Assembly (NCBI GenBank): GCA_902541215.1
Contig: CACBPV010000007.1
Span: 1 to 52,961, forward strand
DNA: 52,961 nt
DNA from: an uncultured Alphaproteobacteria bacterium
Lineage (GTDB): Bacteria > Pseudomonadota > Alphaproteobacteria > HIMB59 > GCA-002718135
Direction: 5' to 3'
Both the position numbers and the translations under genes were made by a program. This document shows positions 8,012 to 17,238 of the stretch, piece after piece (position 1 is the first letter of the stretch; each line of letters opens with the position of its first letter). A model generated the notes under the pieces. It made no database searches. It worked only from the letters and a program-made list of their open reading frames with translations, and was not told where the DNA came from.

Positions 8012-9370
8012 ATGACAATTACTTTTAACGATCTAAAAAAAGCTATCAAAAATAATGAAATTGATACGGTTTTAGTTTGTGTGTCAGATATGCAGGGAAG
8101 ATTAAATGGTAAAAGAGTTACTGGCAAAGCATTTATAGATTACGTACATAAAGAAACACATATGTGTGATTATCTTTATACAGTTGATATGGATATGTTT
8201 ACTGTTCCTGGATATAAATCTTCTTCATGGGAAACTGGGTATGGCGACATGACTGTAATCCCCGACTTGAAATCAATAAAAATTGCAACTTGGTTAGAAA
8301 AAACAGCTATTGTAATTTGTGATTGCCTTGACCATCATGGAAAAAAACCGCTTGTTCATTCAACTAGACAAATTTTAAAAGATGTTATTGCTAAGGCAAA
8401 TAAAATGGGGTTTGATCCTATGATTGGATCAGAATTAGAATTTTTTTTATTTGACCAAACCTATGATGAAATTCACAATAATAATTATAAAAATTTAAAA
8501 GAGTCATCTTGGTACATACAAGATTATATGATTTTCCAAACAACTAAGGAAGAAGATGTTATGAGAGAGTTAAGAAATTCTCTCCTCAAATCTGGAATTT
8601 ATGTTGAATGTTCAAAGGGTGAGGCAGCTCCTGGACAAGAAGAAATAAATGTTGTCTTCACAGACGCATTAAATATGGCAGATAATCACATTTTGATTAA
8701 AAATGCTGCTAAAGAAATTGCTTATAAGAAAAATAAAGCAGTCACATTTATGGCAAAATATAAAGAGAATGTAGGTGGCAGTTCTTGTCATGTTCATAAT
8801 TCACTCTTTGATAAGAAAACAAAAAAAAATATTTTTTATAATTCAAAGGATAAATTTGGAATGTCAGATATATTCAAAAGTTATGTTGCTGGTCAGATAA
8901 AATTTTTATCTGATATTTCTATTTTTTTAGCACCAAACATAAATTCTTATAAAAGATTCCAAGAGGGGTCTTTCGCTCCAACAAAGTCAGTTTGGGGTAT
9001 AGATAATAGAACTGCTGGTTTTAGATTAGCGGGTCATGGTTCTTCAATAAGAATAGAGTGTAGAGTACCAGGAGCAGATGTAAATCCTTATTTAGCTTTT
9101 GCTGCACTTGTCGGTGCTGGATTGTATGGAATAAAAAATAAACTTAAACTGGAGGAACCTTACAGTGGTAATATCTATGAAAAAAAAGTAAGAGAAGTTC
9201 CAAAGACATTAAATGCAGCAATTCAATTAGCAAAAAAATCAAAATTATTACCAGAAATTTTCCATTCTGATGTTTTAGAACATTATATCCATGCAGCTGA
9301 GTGGGAGCAAAAAGATTATGATATATCAGTTAACGACTGGCAGCTTAGAAAATATTTTGAAAGAGGATAA
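8012..9370 (+). CDS. Glutamine-synthetase-family ligase (PuuA/GlnT-like)
   Basis: A 452-residue ATP-dependent ligase of the glutamine synthetase family. Recognisable parts are DMQGRLNGKR near the N terminus, the metal-site GSELEFFLFD (residues 139-148), GQEEINVVF (208-216), SSCHVHNSLFD (257-267), and NRTAGFR and SIRIECRVPGADVNPYLAF in the C-terminal half. The pattern and length fit gamma-glutamyl-amine ligases (PuuA, GlnT) better than the nitrogen-assimilating dodecameric GlnA. ATG at 8012 is chosen because GAGG precedes it by 8 bases and upstream in-frame codons lie in the terminator. Together with the amine-type permeases, FAD oxidase and ALDH nearby it may glutamylate an imported amine; this is inferred. 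Confidence 0.82.
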   Translation: MTITFNDLKKAIKNNEIDTVLVCVSDMQGRLNGKRVTGKAFIDYVHKETHMCDYLYTVDMDMFTVPGYKSSSWETGYGDMTVIPDLKSIKIATWLEKTAIVICDCLDHHGKKPLVHSTRQILKDVIAKANKMGFDPMIGSELEFFLFDQTYDEIHNNNYKNLKESSWYIQDYMIFQTTKEEDVMRELRNSLLKSGIYVECSKGEAAPGQEEINVVFTDALNMADNHILIKNAAKEIAYKKNKAVTFMAKYKENVGGSSCHVHNSLFDKKTKKNIFYNSKDKFGMSDIFKSYVAGQIKFLSDISIFLAPNINSYKRFQEGSFAPTKSVWGIDNRTAGFRLAGHGSSIRIECRVPGADVNPYLAFAALVGAGLYGIKNKLKLEEPYSGNIYEKKVREVPKTLNAAIQLAKKSKLLPEIFHSDVLEHYIHAAEWEQKDYDISVNDWQLRKYFERG

Positions 9371-9372
9371 AA

Positions 9373-10125
9373 TTAAGGTTTAGCCCTAAGACCCCCGTCG
9401 ACAATTAATTCAGTACCGGTAATAAAGCTGCTTTCATCGCTTAAAAGAAACATTGTTGAGTTTGCTATATCACTAGGTTGCCCAACTCTTCTAAGTGGTA
9501 TAACCTTAGATAGATTTTTTTTCGATTCTGGATTTTTTTTCCATCTTTCCTGCATTGGAGTCTCTATTGGTCCTGGCAATATAGAATTTGATCTTATATT
9601 TTTGCTTGCAAACTGAATAGATATTGATTTAGAAAGGCGCAATAAAGCCGCCTTAGATGATCCATAAGCATCTTGAGGTTTATTGTCTCCAGATAAAGCA
9701 TCAATAGATGAAATGTGAACTATAGATCCAAATTTATTTTTTTTCATTTGAGGAAGTATACTTTGTAAAATAATTACTATTGAATTAAGGTTTATAGAAA
9801 AAACTTTATTCCATGTGTTTATTTCAATTTTTTCTAAACTTACGTCTTTATCAAACCACAAAACACCTGCTGCATTAATTACATATTCAATTTTTTTATA
9901 TTTTTTCTTTAGTTCTGTTAAACATAAATGTAAATTTGTATAGTCTGATAAATCTATTTTTATAAATTCAACAAATTTATTTAATAGTATTTTTTTACTT
10001 GGTGTATTTATGTCTAAAATTATGACTTTAATTTTATTTTTGATTAATTTTTCTACTATTGATAATCCAATTCCACCAGAGCCACCAGTAATAAGAGCTG
10101 TTCTTCCTGAGAAATTTAATTTCAT
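9373..10125 (-). CDS. Short-chain dehydrogenase/reductase (SDR)
   Basis: A 250-residue classical SDR. The cofactor motif TGGSGGIG is at residues 13-20, NAAG at 84-87, and the catalytic set is Ser about 139, Tyr154 and Lys158 (YGSSK). The C-terminal PGPIETPM and LIVDGG motifs are present. D38 after the second strand (ILDIN) indicates NAD rather than NADP. The start is the ATG at 10125; a TTG two codons earlier is less likely. It converges on the ligase gene with only 2 bases between stops and diverges from the next aldehyde dehydrogenase. An alcohol or sugar oxidation role is likely; the substrate is unknown. Confidence 0.85.
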   Translation of the reverse strand: MKLNFSGRTALITGGSGGIGLSIVEKLIKNKIKVIILDINTPSKKILLNKFVEFIKIDLSDYTNLHLCLTELKKKYKKIEYVINAAGVLWFDKDVSLEKIEINTWNKVFSINLNSIVIILQSILPQMKKNKFGSIVHISSIDALSGDNKPQDAYGSSKAALLRLSKSISIQFASKNIRSNSILPGPIETPMQERWKKNPESKKNLSKVIPLRRVGQPSDIANSTMFLLSDESSFITGTELIVDGGLRAKP

Positions 10126-10195
10126 AAACAAACTATATATATAATTTAAAAAAATTTAATTGATTTAATTAATTAAAATAACTAAACCAATTAAA

Positions 10196-11575
10196 ATGCT
10201 TAAAACAGTTAGTCCAATTGATAATTCTATACTTGTAGAAAGAAATTTTGCGACAGATAGTGAAATAGAAACTGTTCTTCAAAATGCTTACGAGGCTAGG
10301 AAAGAGTGGAAAGAAACTTCTTTACGTGAAAGAAAAGAAATAATTAATAATTTTGTAAAATCATTCCTTTTAAATGATGAAGAAATCATTGAAAATTTAT
10401 GCAAACAAATTGGAAGACCAATTATTCAATGTCCTGGTGAAATGAGAGGTTTTGAAGAAAGAGCAAATTATATGATTGATAACGCTGATAGAGCTTTAGA
10501 GGATTTGGTATCTAGAAAAGACTCAGAGTTTGATAATTATATAAAAAAGGAACCACTTGGTACAATTTTTGTAATTGCACCTTGGAATTATCCGTTTAAT
10601 ACATCTGTTAACTCTATTGTTCCAAGTCTGTTATCAGGTAATACTGTTATTTTAAAACATTCATCTCAAACACCATTATGTGCTGAACAATTGTTTGATG
10701 CTGCTACCAAAGCATCATTGCCAAAGAATATATTTCAATTTCTTCATTTAAATCATTCATCTACTTCAAAAGTAATTTCTGACTATCGAATAAATCATGT
10801 TTTATTTACTGGTTCAGTAAGTGGAGGAAGAGAAATAAAAAAATCTATTGGCACAAGATTTATAGGTGCAGGATTAGAACTTGGAGGAAAAGATCCAGCA
10901 TATGTGAGAAGTGATTGTAATCTTGAACATGCAATCGAAAATTTAGTTGATGGTTCCTATTTCAATTCAGGTCAATCATGTTGTGGTATTGAAAGAATAT
11001 ATATTGATGAAAATATATATGATAAATTTGTAGATGGTTTTAAATCAATTACAGAAAAATATATTTTGGGAAATCCACTAGAAGAAAATACCAATTTAGG
11101 ACCTGTTGTTAGAATGAATGCAGCAAAATATATTAGAACACAAGTTTCCCAAGCTTTAAACAAAGGTGCTAAAAATATAATTGACTCAAATAAATTTAAG
11201 GCTGATGATGGAACTAATTGCTATGTTAGTCCTTCAGCTCTTATAAATGTAGATCATTCAATGGAATTTATGAAAGAGGAAACTTTTGGACCAACCGTTG
11301 GAATAATGAAAGTTAAAAATGAAGAAGATGCTATTAACCTTATGAATGATAGTGTTTATGGATTAACTGCTAGTATTTGGACTTCTGATAAAGAGTTTGC
11401 ACAAAGTATGGGATCTCAAGTAGAGACAGGTACTTTTTTTATGAATAGATGTGATTATCTCGATCCAGGTCTTGCTTGGACAGGAGTAAAAGATACTGGC
11501 ATTGGTGTTACTCTTTCAGTTTTAGGTTTTGATCATCTTACTCGAGCAAAAAGTTATCACATAAGGACAATTTAA
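10196..11575 (+). CDS. Aldehyde dehydrogenase (short ALDH form)
   Basis: A 459-residue ALDH-superfamily enzyme, slightly short for the family. Key residues are N131 in APWNYP, K154, the FTGSVSGG cofactor loop (204-211), E228 in LELGGKDP and nucleophile C262 in NSGQSC. The C-terminal NRCDYLDPGLAWTGVKDTG replaces the usual PFGG-K-SG pattern. Its stop overlaps the start of the iron alcohol dehydrogenase (TAATG), so the two are coupled and probably act in sequence, alcohol to aldehyde to acid. Succinate-semialdehyde-like enzymes are relatives; the substrate is not identifiable. Confidence 0.85.
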   Translation: MLKTVSPIDNSILVERNFATDSEIETVLQNAYEARKEWKETSLRERKEIINNFVKSFLLNDEEIIENLCKQIGRPIIQCPGEMRGFEERANYMIDNADRALEDLVSRKDSEFDNYIKKEPLGTIFVIAPWNYPFNTSVNSIVPSLLSGNTVILKHSSQTPLCAEQLFDAATKASLPKNIFQFLHLNHSSTSKVISDYRINHVLFTGSVSGGREIKKSIGTRFIGAGLELGGKDPAYVRSDCNLEHAIENLVDGSYFNSGQSCCGIERIYIDENIYDKFVDGFKSITEKYILGNPLEENTNLGPVVRMNAAKYIRTQVSQALNKGAKNIIDSNKFKADDGTNCYVSPSALINVDHSMEFMKEETFGPTVGIMKVKNEEDAINLMNDSVYGLTASIWTSDKEFAQSMGSQVETGTFFMNRCDYLDPGLAWTGVKDTGIGVTLSVLGFDHLTRAKSYHIRTI

Positions 11576-12729
11576 TGGAAATACAAAATATAAATTGGAA
11601 TTATCCAACAAATATGTGGTTTGGTTTGAATAGAATTAAAGAAATTCAAAAAGCATGTGATAATTTAAATATTAAAAATCCTTTGATAGTTACTGACCCA
11701 GGCATTCTTCAAACTGATATAATTAATAAAATTAATAGCTCCCTTAATCTAAAAGCAAATATATTTAGTAAAGTAAAATCAAATCCTACAAGTCAAAATG
11801 TAGAGGAGGGAGTTAAACAATTTAACCACAATAATCACGATGGAGTAATAGCTGTAGGGGGTGGCTCTGGTATGGATACAGGAAAAGGTATCGCTTTTAT
11901 GTCTAAACAAGAAAGACCATTATGGGATTTTGAAGATATTGGTGATTGGTGGACAAGAGCAATTAGTGATGCGATATTTCCTATTATTGCTGTTCCGACA
12001 ACAGCAGGAACAGGCTCAGAGACTGGAAGAGCATCAGTTTTTACTAATGAAAAAACAAAAGAAAAAAAAATAATTTTCCATCCAAAAATGCTGCCTTCTA
12101 TAGTTATACTTGATCCTGATTTAACAATACCATTACCTTCATCATTAACAGCATATACTGGTATGGATGCTTTGGCCCATTGTTTTGAAGCTTATTCATC
12201 TAATAATTTTCATCCTCTTTCTCAAGGAATAGCTTTAGAAGGGATAAAGATGATCAAGGATAATTTAATTCTAGCCTATAAAGATGGAAAAAATATAAAA
12301 GCTCGAGCTAATATGCTTGCAACATCTTCTATGGGCTCAATAGCTTTTCAAAAGGGTTTAGGTGCTATCCATTCTTTAAGTCATCCTGTTGGTGCAATTT
12401 ATAATACACATCATGGATTAACCAATGCAGTATTTATGCCTTATGTTTTACAATATAATAAAAAAGGAATTGAAGAAAAAATTATTGATATTGCAAGATA
12501 TATAAATTTAAAATCAGCAACATTTAACAATTTTATGGATTGGATTCTAGAGCTTAGATCTAATTTAAATATTCCTCATACTTTAAGTGAAATAATTGAT
12601 GATGACAAAAATTTAGAAAAAATGAGTTTAATGGCTTTTAATGATCCATCAACAAGTACAAATCCTATACCAGTTAACGCAGAAGATTTTTTAAAAATGT
12701 ATATTAACGCCTTTAAAGGTGATTTATAA
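11575..12729 (+). CDS. Iron-containing alcohol dehydrogenase
   Basis: A 384-residue group III (iron-dependent) NAD alcohol dehydrogenase. Visible are the NAD-binding GGGSGMDTGK (95-104), PTTAGTGSETG (141-151) and metal ligands D198, H202, H266 and H280, which line up with D196, H200, H263 and H277 of FucO. All ligands are intact. It overlaps the ALDH gene by one base and converges on the UxaA-like gene with 2 bases between stops. It is probably the first or last step of an alcohol/aldehyde interconversion with that ALDH. Lactaldehyde, 4-hydroxybutyrate and other short alcohols are all possible. Confidence 0.88.
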   Translation: MEIQNINWNYPTNMWFGLNRIKEIQKACDNLNIKNPLIVTDPGILQTDIINKINSSLNLKANIFSKVKSNPTSQNVEEGVKQFNHNNHDGVIAVGGGSGMDTGKGIAFMSKQERPLWDFEDIGDWWTRAISDAIFPIIAVPTTAGTGSETGRASVFTNEKTKEKKIIFHPKMLPSIVILDPDLTIPLPSSLTAYTGMDALAHCFEAYSSNNFHPLSQGIALEGIKMIKDNLILAYKDGKNIKARANMLATSSMGSIAFQKGLGAIHSLSHPVGAIYNTHHGLTNAVFMPYVLQYNKKGIEEKIIDIARYINLKSATFNNFMDWILELRSNLNIPHTLSEIIDDDKNLEKMSLMAFNDPSTSTNPIPVNAEDFLKMYINAFKGDL

Positions 12730-12731
12730 AT

Positions 12732-14234
12732 TTATAGCGTTGCTCCAATTATCCAAGGATTAAATTCATCATCACCATAATCATTTATTTCACTCTTTGA
12801 TTTTTCACCAGATGCAACTGAAATTATTTTTTCAAATATTTCTTTGCCAACTTCATTAACGCTTGCAACGTTATCCATAATAGTACCAGCATTGATGTCC
12901 ATATCTTCACTAAGTTTATTATACATATTTGTATTTGTTGCTATTTTAATACTTGGAGTGGGTTTAAATCCAAAGCACGAACCTCGACCAGTAGTAAAAC
13001 AAATAACATTAGCGCCAGAAGCAACTTGACCAGTTACTGAAACAGGATCATAACCTGGAGAATTCATAAAGTTAAAACCTTTGGTTTTAACCTGTTCAGC
13101 ATAATCGAGAACATCAACCATCTTTCTATTTCCAGCTTTGGATACTGCGCCTAATGATTTTTCCAGAATTGTAGTTAAACCTCCTTTTTTATTACCAGGA
13201 CTTGGATTATTATCTAATGTGCTATCGTTGCTAGCAACATATTTTTTCCACCATTCAATTTGTTTATTTAGTTTTTCTATATTTTTTTCGTTTGATGATT
13301 TTTCAAATAATAAATGTTCTGCTCCATATATTTCTGGAGTCTCTGATAGTAATGTTGTTCCACCATGATCAATAATCATATCTGAAGCAAAGCCTAGCGC
13401 AGGATTTGCAGTTATCCCAGAATACGAATCTGAACCACCACATTGCAAAGCAACTGTTAGTTCTGAAATGGGTATATTTGTTCTAGAAATACTATTAATT
13501 TCATTTAGTTGATTAATAATTTTTGAAGTTACTTTCGTTATTATTTCATTTGTTCCACCTTCATCTTGAATATTCAAATATTCAATATTTCTTTTTTCCT
13601 GATCATTATTATACAAACTTATTTGGGCACATTCGCATCCAAGTCCAATAACAAAAACTTTTCCAAAATTAGGATGAATTTTAAAACCTTCAATAGTTCT
13701 GTTAAATACATTCATGGCATATCCAGAAGTATTCATCCCACAACCTGATGAATGTTTTAAACAAACTGCCCCATCAATGTTATTAAAATTATTATTTTTT
13801 AAATAATTATTTATTTTATCAGATATTTTTTTAACAACTGTTGCTGAACAATTAACTGTACTAATTAAACCTATATAATTCCTAGTACCTGATGATCCAT
13901 TATTCCTTTTAAAGCCTTTAAAGTATTCTGTTTTTTCACTTTTATTAATATCATTTCTAATATCTTTACGGATATATTCTCTTTTGAATTCACTATATCC
14001 CATATTATGGGAATGTACATGTTCACCAGGTTCTATATTTTTATTAGAGATTCCTATTATCTGACCATACTTAAAAATAAAATCACCACTTTTAATTTTT
14101 TTTAAAGAAATTTTATGGCCATAAGGAATATTATTTATAGATTTAATTCCATAATTTATATTAATATTCTGAGGAATATCCATTGGAGCAATTCCAATAT
14201 TATCTTTTTCATTTAATTTGATTATGTTAAACAT
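12732..14234 (-). CDS. Altronate/galactarate dehydratase family protein (UxaA/GarD)
   Basis: A 500-residue sugar-acid dehydratase with the typical two-part structure. A small N-terminal SAF-like domain carries the GEHVHSHN motif (about residues 70-77). A large C-terminal domain has NGSSGTRNYIG, HSSGCGMN, LGCECAQ, LQCGGSDSYSGITANPALG and FTTGRGSCFGFKP. The conserved cysteines and the SAF histidines that bind iron in this family are retained. It dehydrates D-altronate, D-galactarate or a related acid to a 2-keto-3-deoxy acid. It is divergent from the SDR/Gfo-Idh operon by only 28 bases, with no Shine-Dalgarno on either side. Context suggests an oxidative sugar-acid pathway. Confidence 0.85.
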   Translation of the reverse strand: MFNIIKLNEKDNIGIAPMDIPQNININYGIKSINNIPYGHKISLKKIKSGDFIFKYGQIIGISNKNIEPGEHVHSHNMGYSEFKREYIRKDIRNDINKSEKTEYFKGFKRNNGSSGTRNYIGLISTVNCSATVVKKISDKINNYLKNNNFNNIDGAVCLKHSSGCGMNTSGYAMNVFNRTIEGFKIHPNFGKVFVIGLGCECAQISLYNNDQEKRNIEYLNIQDEGGTNEIITKVTSKIINQLNEINSISRTNIPISELTVALQCGGSDSYSGITANPALGFASDMIIDHGGTTLLSETPEIYGAEHLLFEKSSNEKNIEKLNKQIEWWKKYVASNDSTLDNNPSPGNKKGGLTTILEKSLGAVSKAGNRKMVDVLDYAEQVKTKGFNFMNSPGYDPVSVTGQVASGANVICFTTGRGSCFGFKPTPSIKIATNTNMYNKLSEDMDINAGTIMDNVASVNEVGKEIFEKIISVASGEKSKSEINDYGDDEFNPWIIGATL

Positions 14235-14262
14235 AACTTAGATTAATATATCATAAATAATC

Positions 14263-15033
14263 ATGAACGAAATCGCAACTTATCCATCACTAAAAGATAG
14301 AGTAGTGCTTATTACAGGGGGCGCCTCAGGAATTGGAGAAAGTATTGTCGAGCAATTTGCTTCTCAAAAATCAAAAGTTGCATTTTTAGATATAAATGAT
14401 GAGTTAGGTAACGAGTTATCAAAAAAAATTAAAAACAAATATGATATTGATAGTCTATTTATAAAATGTGATTTAAAAAATATAGATCAACTTAAAAGTT
14501 CATTAGAAAAAGTAAAAAAAGAAATTGGGCCAATTTCAATTCTGGTAAATAATGCAGCAAATGATGAGAGACATGATCTAGATAGTGTCACCCCTGAATA
14601 TTGGGATGATAGAATGAATATTAATTTAAGACATTATTTTTTTGCAACCCAAGCTGTCTATAAAGACATGAAAGATTTAGGAAAAGGTTCTGTTGTAAAT
14701 ATAGGTAGTTTTTCATGGATGATTTCTCAAGGTGGTATGCCTGGATATACCACTGCAAAATCTGCTATTATGGGATTAACAAGAACTTTAGCAAGAGATT
14801 TAGGTGTCTATAACATCAGAGTAAATTGTATTGTTCCTGGTTGGATCATTACGGAGAGGCAAAAAAAATTATGGCTTACTCCAGAAATTAAAAAAACTCA
14901 ACTTGAGAGACAATGTATTAAGAGAATGCTTATGCCCGAGGATATATCAAAGCCGGTTTTGTTTTTTGCATCTGATCAAAGTTCTGGTTGTACCGCACAA
15001 AATTATGTAATTGATGGTGGCATAGTTAATTAA
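14263..15033 (+). CDS. Short-chain dehydrogenase/reductase (SDR)
   Basis: A 256-residue classical SDR. TGGASGIG is at residues 18-25, LDIND after the second strand (NAD preference), NNAA at 96-99, the YTTAK catalytic pair Y162/K166 and VIDGG at the C terminus. It is the first gene of a tight four-gene operon of oxidoreductases; its stop overlaps the next start (TAATG). Sequence style resembles sugar dehydrogenases such as galactose or xylose 1-dehydrogenases, but I cannot fix the substrate. No ribosome-binding site is visible, so the mRNA may be leaderless. Confidence 0.85.
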   Translation: MNEIATYPSLKDRVVLITGGASGIGESIVEQFASQKSKVAFLDINDELGNELSKKIKNKYDIDSLFIKCDLKNIDQLKSSLEKVKKEIGPISILVNNAANDERHDLDSVTPEYWDDRMNINLRHYFFATQAVYKDMKDLGKGSVVNIGSFSWMISQGGMPGYTTAKSAIMGLTRTLARDLGVYNIRVNCIVPGWIITERQKKLWLTPEIKKTQLERQCIKRMLMPEDISKPVLFFASDQSSGCTAQNYVIDGGIVN

Positions 15034-16220
15034 TGAAAAAAAAATCCAAAATTGCTTTTGGTAGATTAGACTTACTTAGAAATGATACTTTAAATAATAA
15101 AAATAAAATTAGAATTGGTTTTATTGGTGGAGGTCCTAATTCATTTATTGGATATACTCATAGGTTATCAGCAAGATTTGATAATAAATTTGAATTTGTT
15201 GCTGGAATATTTTCAAAAGATAAAAAAAAATCTAAATCTTTTGGTTCTTCATTAGGATTAGCTGATGATCGTTGTTACAGTGATTATAAGTCTATGGCAT
15301 CCGCTGAGTCAAAAAGAAATGATGGTATTCAAGCGCTTGGAATAATGACTCCATCGGGTGATCATTATAAGATAGCAAAAATATTTATTGAAAAAGGAAT
15401 ACATATTATTTGTGACAAGCCTTTAACCGCAACGGTTGAGGATGCTGTTAAATTAAAAAAAGTAATTTTAAAAAATAAAATTGTATTTGCATTAACACAC
15501 AATTACTCAAGCTATCCAATGCTAAGAGAGGCAAAAAATATTATTTCAAATCATAAATTAGGAAAAATCAATTTAATAAATGTTGAGTACCCCCAAGGTT
15601 ATACAGTCGGAGTAAAAAAGAAAGATGAAAAAAGAACATTAAAATGGAGACTAGATAAAAAACAATCTGGACCCTCAATGATATTATCTGAAATTGGAAC
15701 TCATGCGTATCATTTGTTGAGATATGTGACTGGATTAGAAGCAAACGAAATATCAGCAGAAGTAAATTCATTATCTTCAGAAATTTCAGTTGATGATAAT
15801 GCTTTTGTATTATTAAGAATGCGAAATAAGGCAAGAGGTATAATCTGGGTATCGTCTGCTGCTACTGGTGGAGAAAATGGTCTAAAAATTAGAGTGTATG
15901 GAACAAAAGGTTCAATAGAATGGTTACAGGATGATCCAAATAATCTAAAGTTTACAGAACTAGATAAACCAATGAAAGTTATAACAAGAGCAAGTAAATT
16001 AGTATCTAAATTTTCACTATCATCTTCAAGAATTGCTGCTGGTCACCCAGAAGGTTTTTTTGAAGCTTTTGCGAATATTTATTCAGAATTTGCTGATCAG
16101 ATTCATAATAAAAACAAAAAATATTCATTTCCAACAATTGATGATGGTGTAGCTGGTATTAAATTTATTTATGCAGCAAAAAAATCTTCTAATTTAAATT
16201 CAAAGTGGATAAAAATCTAA
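15033..16220 (+). CDS. Gfo/Idh/MocA family oxidoreductase
   Basis: A 395-residue NAD(P)-dependent sugar oxidoreductase. About 28 extra residues precede the Rossmann fold, whose GFIGGGPNSF motif is at about residues 29-38. The usual E-K-P signature is D-K-P (CDKPLTA, near 132), retaining the catalytic lysine. The EIGTHAYHLLRYVTG segment holds the active-site histidine. The gene overlaps the preceding SDR by one base and is followed after 1 base by a second, inositol-dehydrogenase-like member. Two different Gfo/Idh enzymes side by side suggest successive redox steps or epimerisation through a keto-sugar. The substrate is unknown. Confidence 0.85.
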   Translation: MKKKSKIAFGRLDLLRNDTLNNKNKIRIGFIGGGPNSFIGYTHRLSARFDNKFEFVAGIFSKDKKKSKSFGSSLGLADDRCYSDYKSMASAESKRNDGIQALGIMTPSGDHYKIAKIFIEKGIHIICDKPLTATVEDAVKLKKVILKNKIVFALTHNYSSYPMLREAKNIISNHKLGKINLINVEYPQGYTVGVKKKDEKRTLKWRLDKKQSGPSMILSEIGTHAYHLLRYVTGLEANEISAEVNSLSSEISVDDNAFVLLRMRNKARGIIWVSSAATGGENGLKIRVYGTKGSIEWLQDDPNNLKFTELDKPMKVITRASKLVSKFSLSSSRIAAGHPEGFFEAFANIYSEFADQIHNKNKKYSFPTIDDGVAGIKFIYAAKKSSNLNSKWIKI

Positions 16221-16221
16221 A

Positions 16222-17223
16222 ATGATTAATTTTACCTTACTAGGAACAGGAAGAATTGGGAAATTACATGCTTCAATCATAAGTGATCATCCAGAAGCGA
16301 GCCTCAAATATGTTTATGACATCGATACAAGCTCTGCTAAAAAAATTGCAAAAAAATATAGTTGTGAAGTTGCAAAGACTGCAAAGGAAGCAATTTCTTC
16401 AGATCAAATAAATGCTATTTTAATTGCTTCTGCCACCCCGACTCATACAGATTATATTTCTCTAGGAGCAGAATGTAATAAAGCTATATTATGCGAAAAG
16501 CCAATTGATTTAGATATAAATAAAGTAAATAAATGTTGGCAAAAAATTAAAAAATATAAACCAATTATTCAAATTGGTTTTAATCGTAGATTTGATCCTA
16601 ATCATAATAAAGTACAAAGTGAGGTTCTAGCAGGAAAGATTGGTAAAATTGAAATGATTGTAATCACAAGTAGAGACCCTTCTCCACCTGGTATTGATTA
16701 TTTAAAACAATCGGGTGGAATTTTTAGAGATTGTTCAATACATGATTTTGATTTGGCACGATTTATTCTTAATAATGATCCAATTGTAGAAGTTTTTGCA
16801 CAAGGTTCTGTAAATGTCTCAAATGATTTTAAGGTTACCAATGATTATGACACAACTATGTGTTTTATGAAATCAAAAAAAGGGGTTTTAGTTCATATAA
16901 ATAATTCAAGAAGAGCCGTCTATGGTTATGATCAAAGACTCGAAGTATTTGGAAGTAATGGAATGTTAATTTCTGATAATGTTCCAAATAATGATATCAA
17001 TTACTATAATCAAAATTTATCATTTGCAAAAAAACCTATTAAAAATTTTTTTATCGAAAGATACAAAGATGCTTATCAAATACAATTAGATCAATTTATT
17101 AAATCAATAAAAAATAAAAAAAATACATCAGTCACTTTTGAAGATGGAAAGAATGCTTTAATTCTTGCGAATTCAGCTACTAAATCAGTAAAATTAAATA
17201 AAGTTGTAAAACCAAAATTTTAG
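16222..17223 (+). CDS. Gfo/Idh/MocA oxidoreductase, inositol 2-dehydrogenase-like (IolG-like)
   Basis: A 333-residue protein that closely fits inositol 2-dehydrogenase. GTGRIG is at 8-13, CEKPIDLD with K93, TSRDPSPPG at 149-157, and SGGIFRDCSIHDFDLAR gives D170 and H174, matching the catalytic K97, D172 and H176 of IolG. It would oxidise myo-inositol or a related polyol or sugar at one hydroxyl using NAD. No other iol genes (iolB, C, D, E) are in the window, so a different cyclic polyol or sugar is possible. It lies inside the SDR-Gfo-Gfo-SDR operon. Confidence 0.78.
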   Translation: MINFTLLGTGRIGKLHASIISDHPEASLKYVYDIDTSSAKKIAKKYSCEVAKTAKEAISSDQINAILIASATPTHTDYISLGAECNKAILCEKPIDLDINKVNKCWQKIKKYKPIIQIGFNRRFDPNHNKVQSEVLAGKIGKIEMIVITSRDPSPPGIDYLKQSGGIFRDCSIHDFDLARFILNNDPIVEVFAQGSVNVSNDFKVTNDYDTTMCFMKSKKGVLVHINNSRRAVYGYDQRLEVFGSNGMLISDNVPNNDINYYNQNLSFAKKPIKNFFIERYKDAYQIQLDQFIKSIKNKKNTSVTFEDGKNALILANSATKSVKLNKVVKPKF

Positions 17224-17238
17224 TTATAGATAAATTCT

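Noticed and set aside
8012..9370. Calling this the nitrogen-assimilation glutamine synthetase GlnA
   Set aside because: The N-terminal and C-terminal motifs and the context with amine transport and oxidation genes fit PuuA/GlnT-like ligases better.
10126..10195. TTAATTAA-rich spacer as an operator or promoter
   Set aside because: Palindromic AT words are expected by chance at this base composition and no -35/-10 pair with proper spacing is present.
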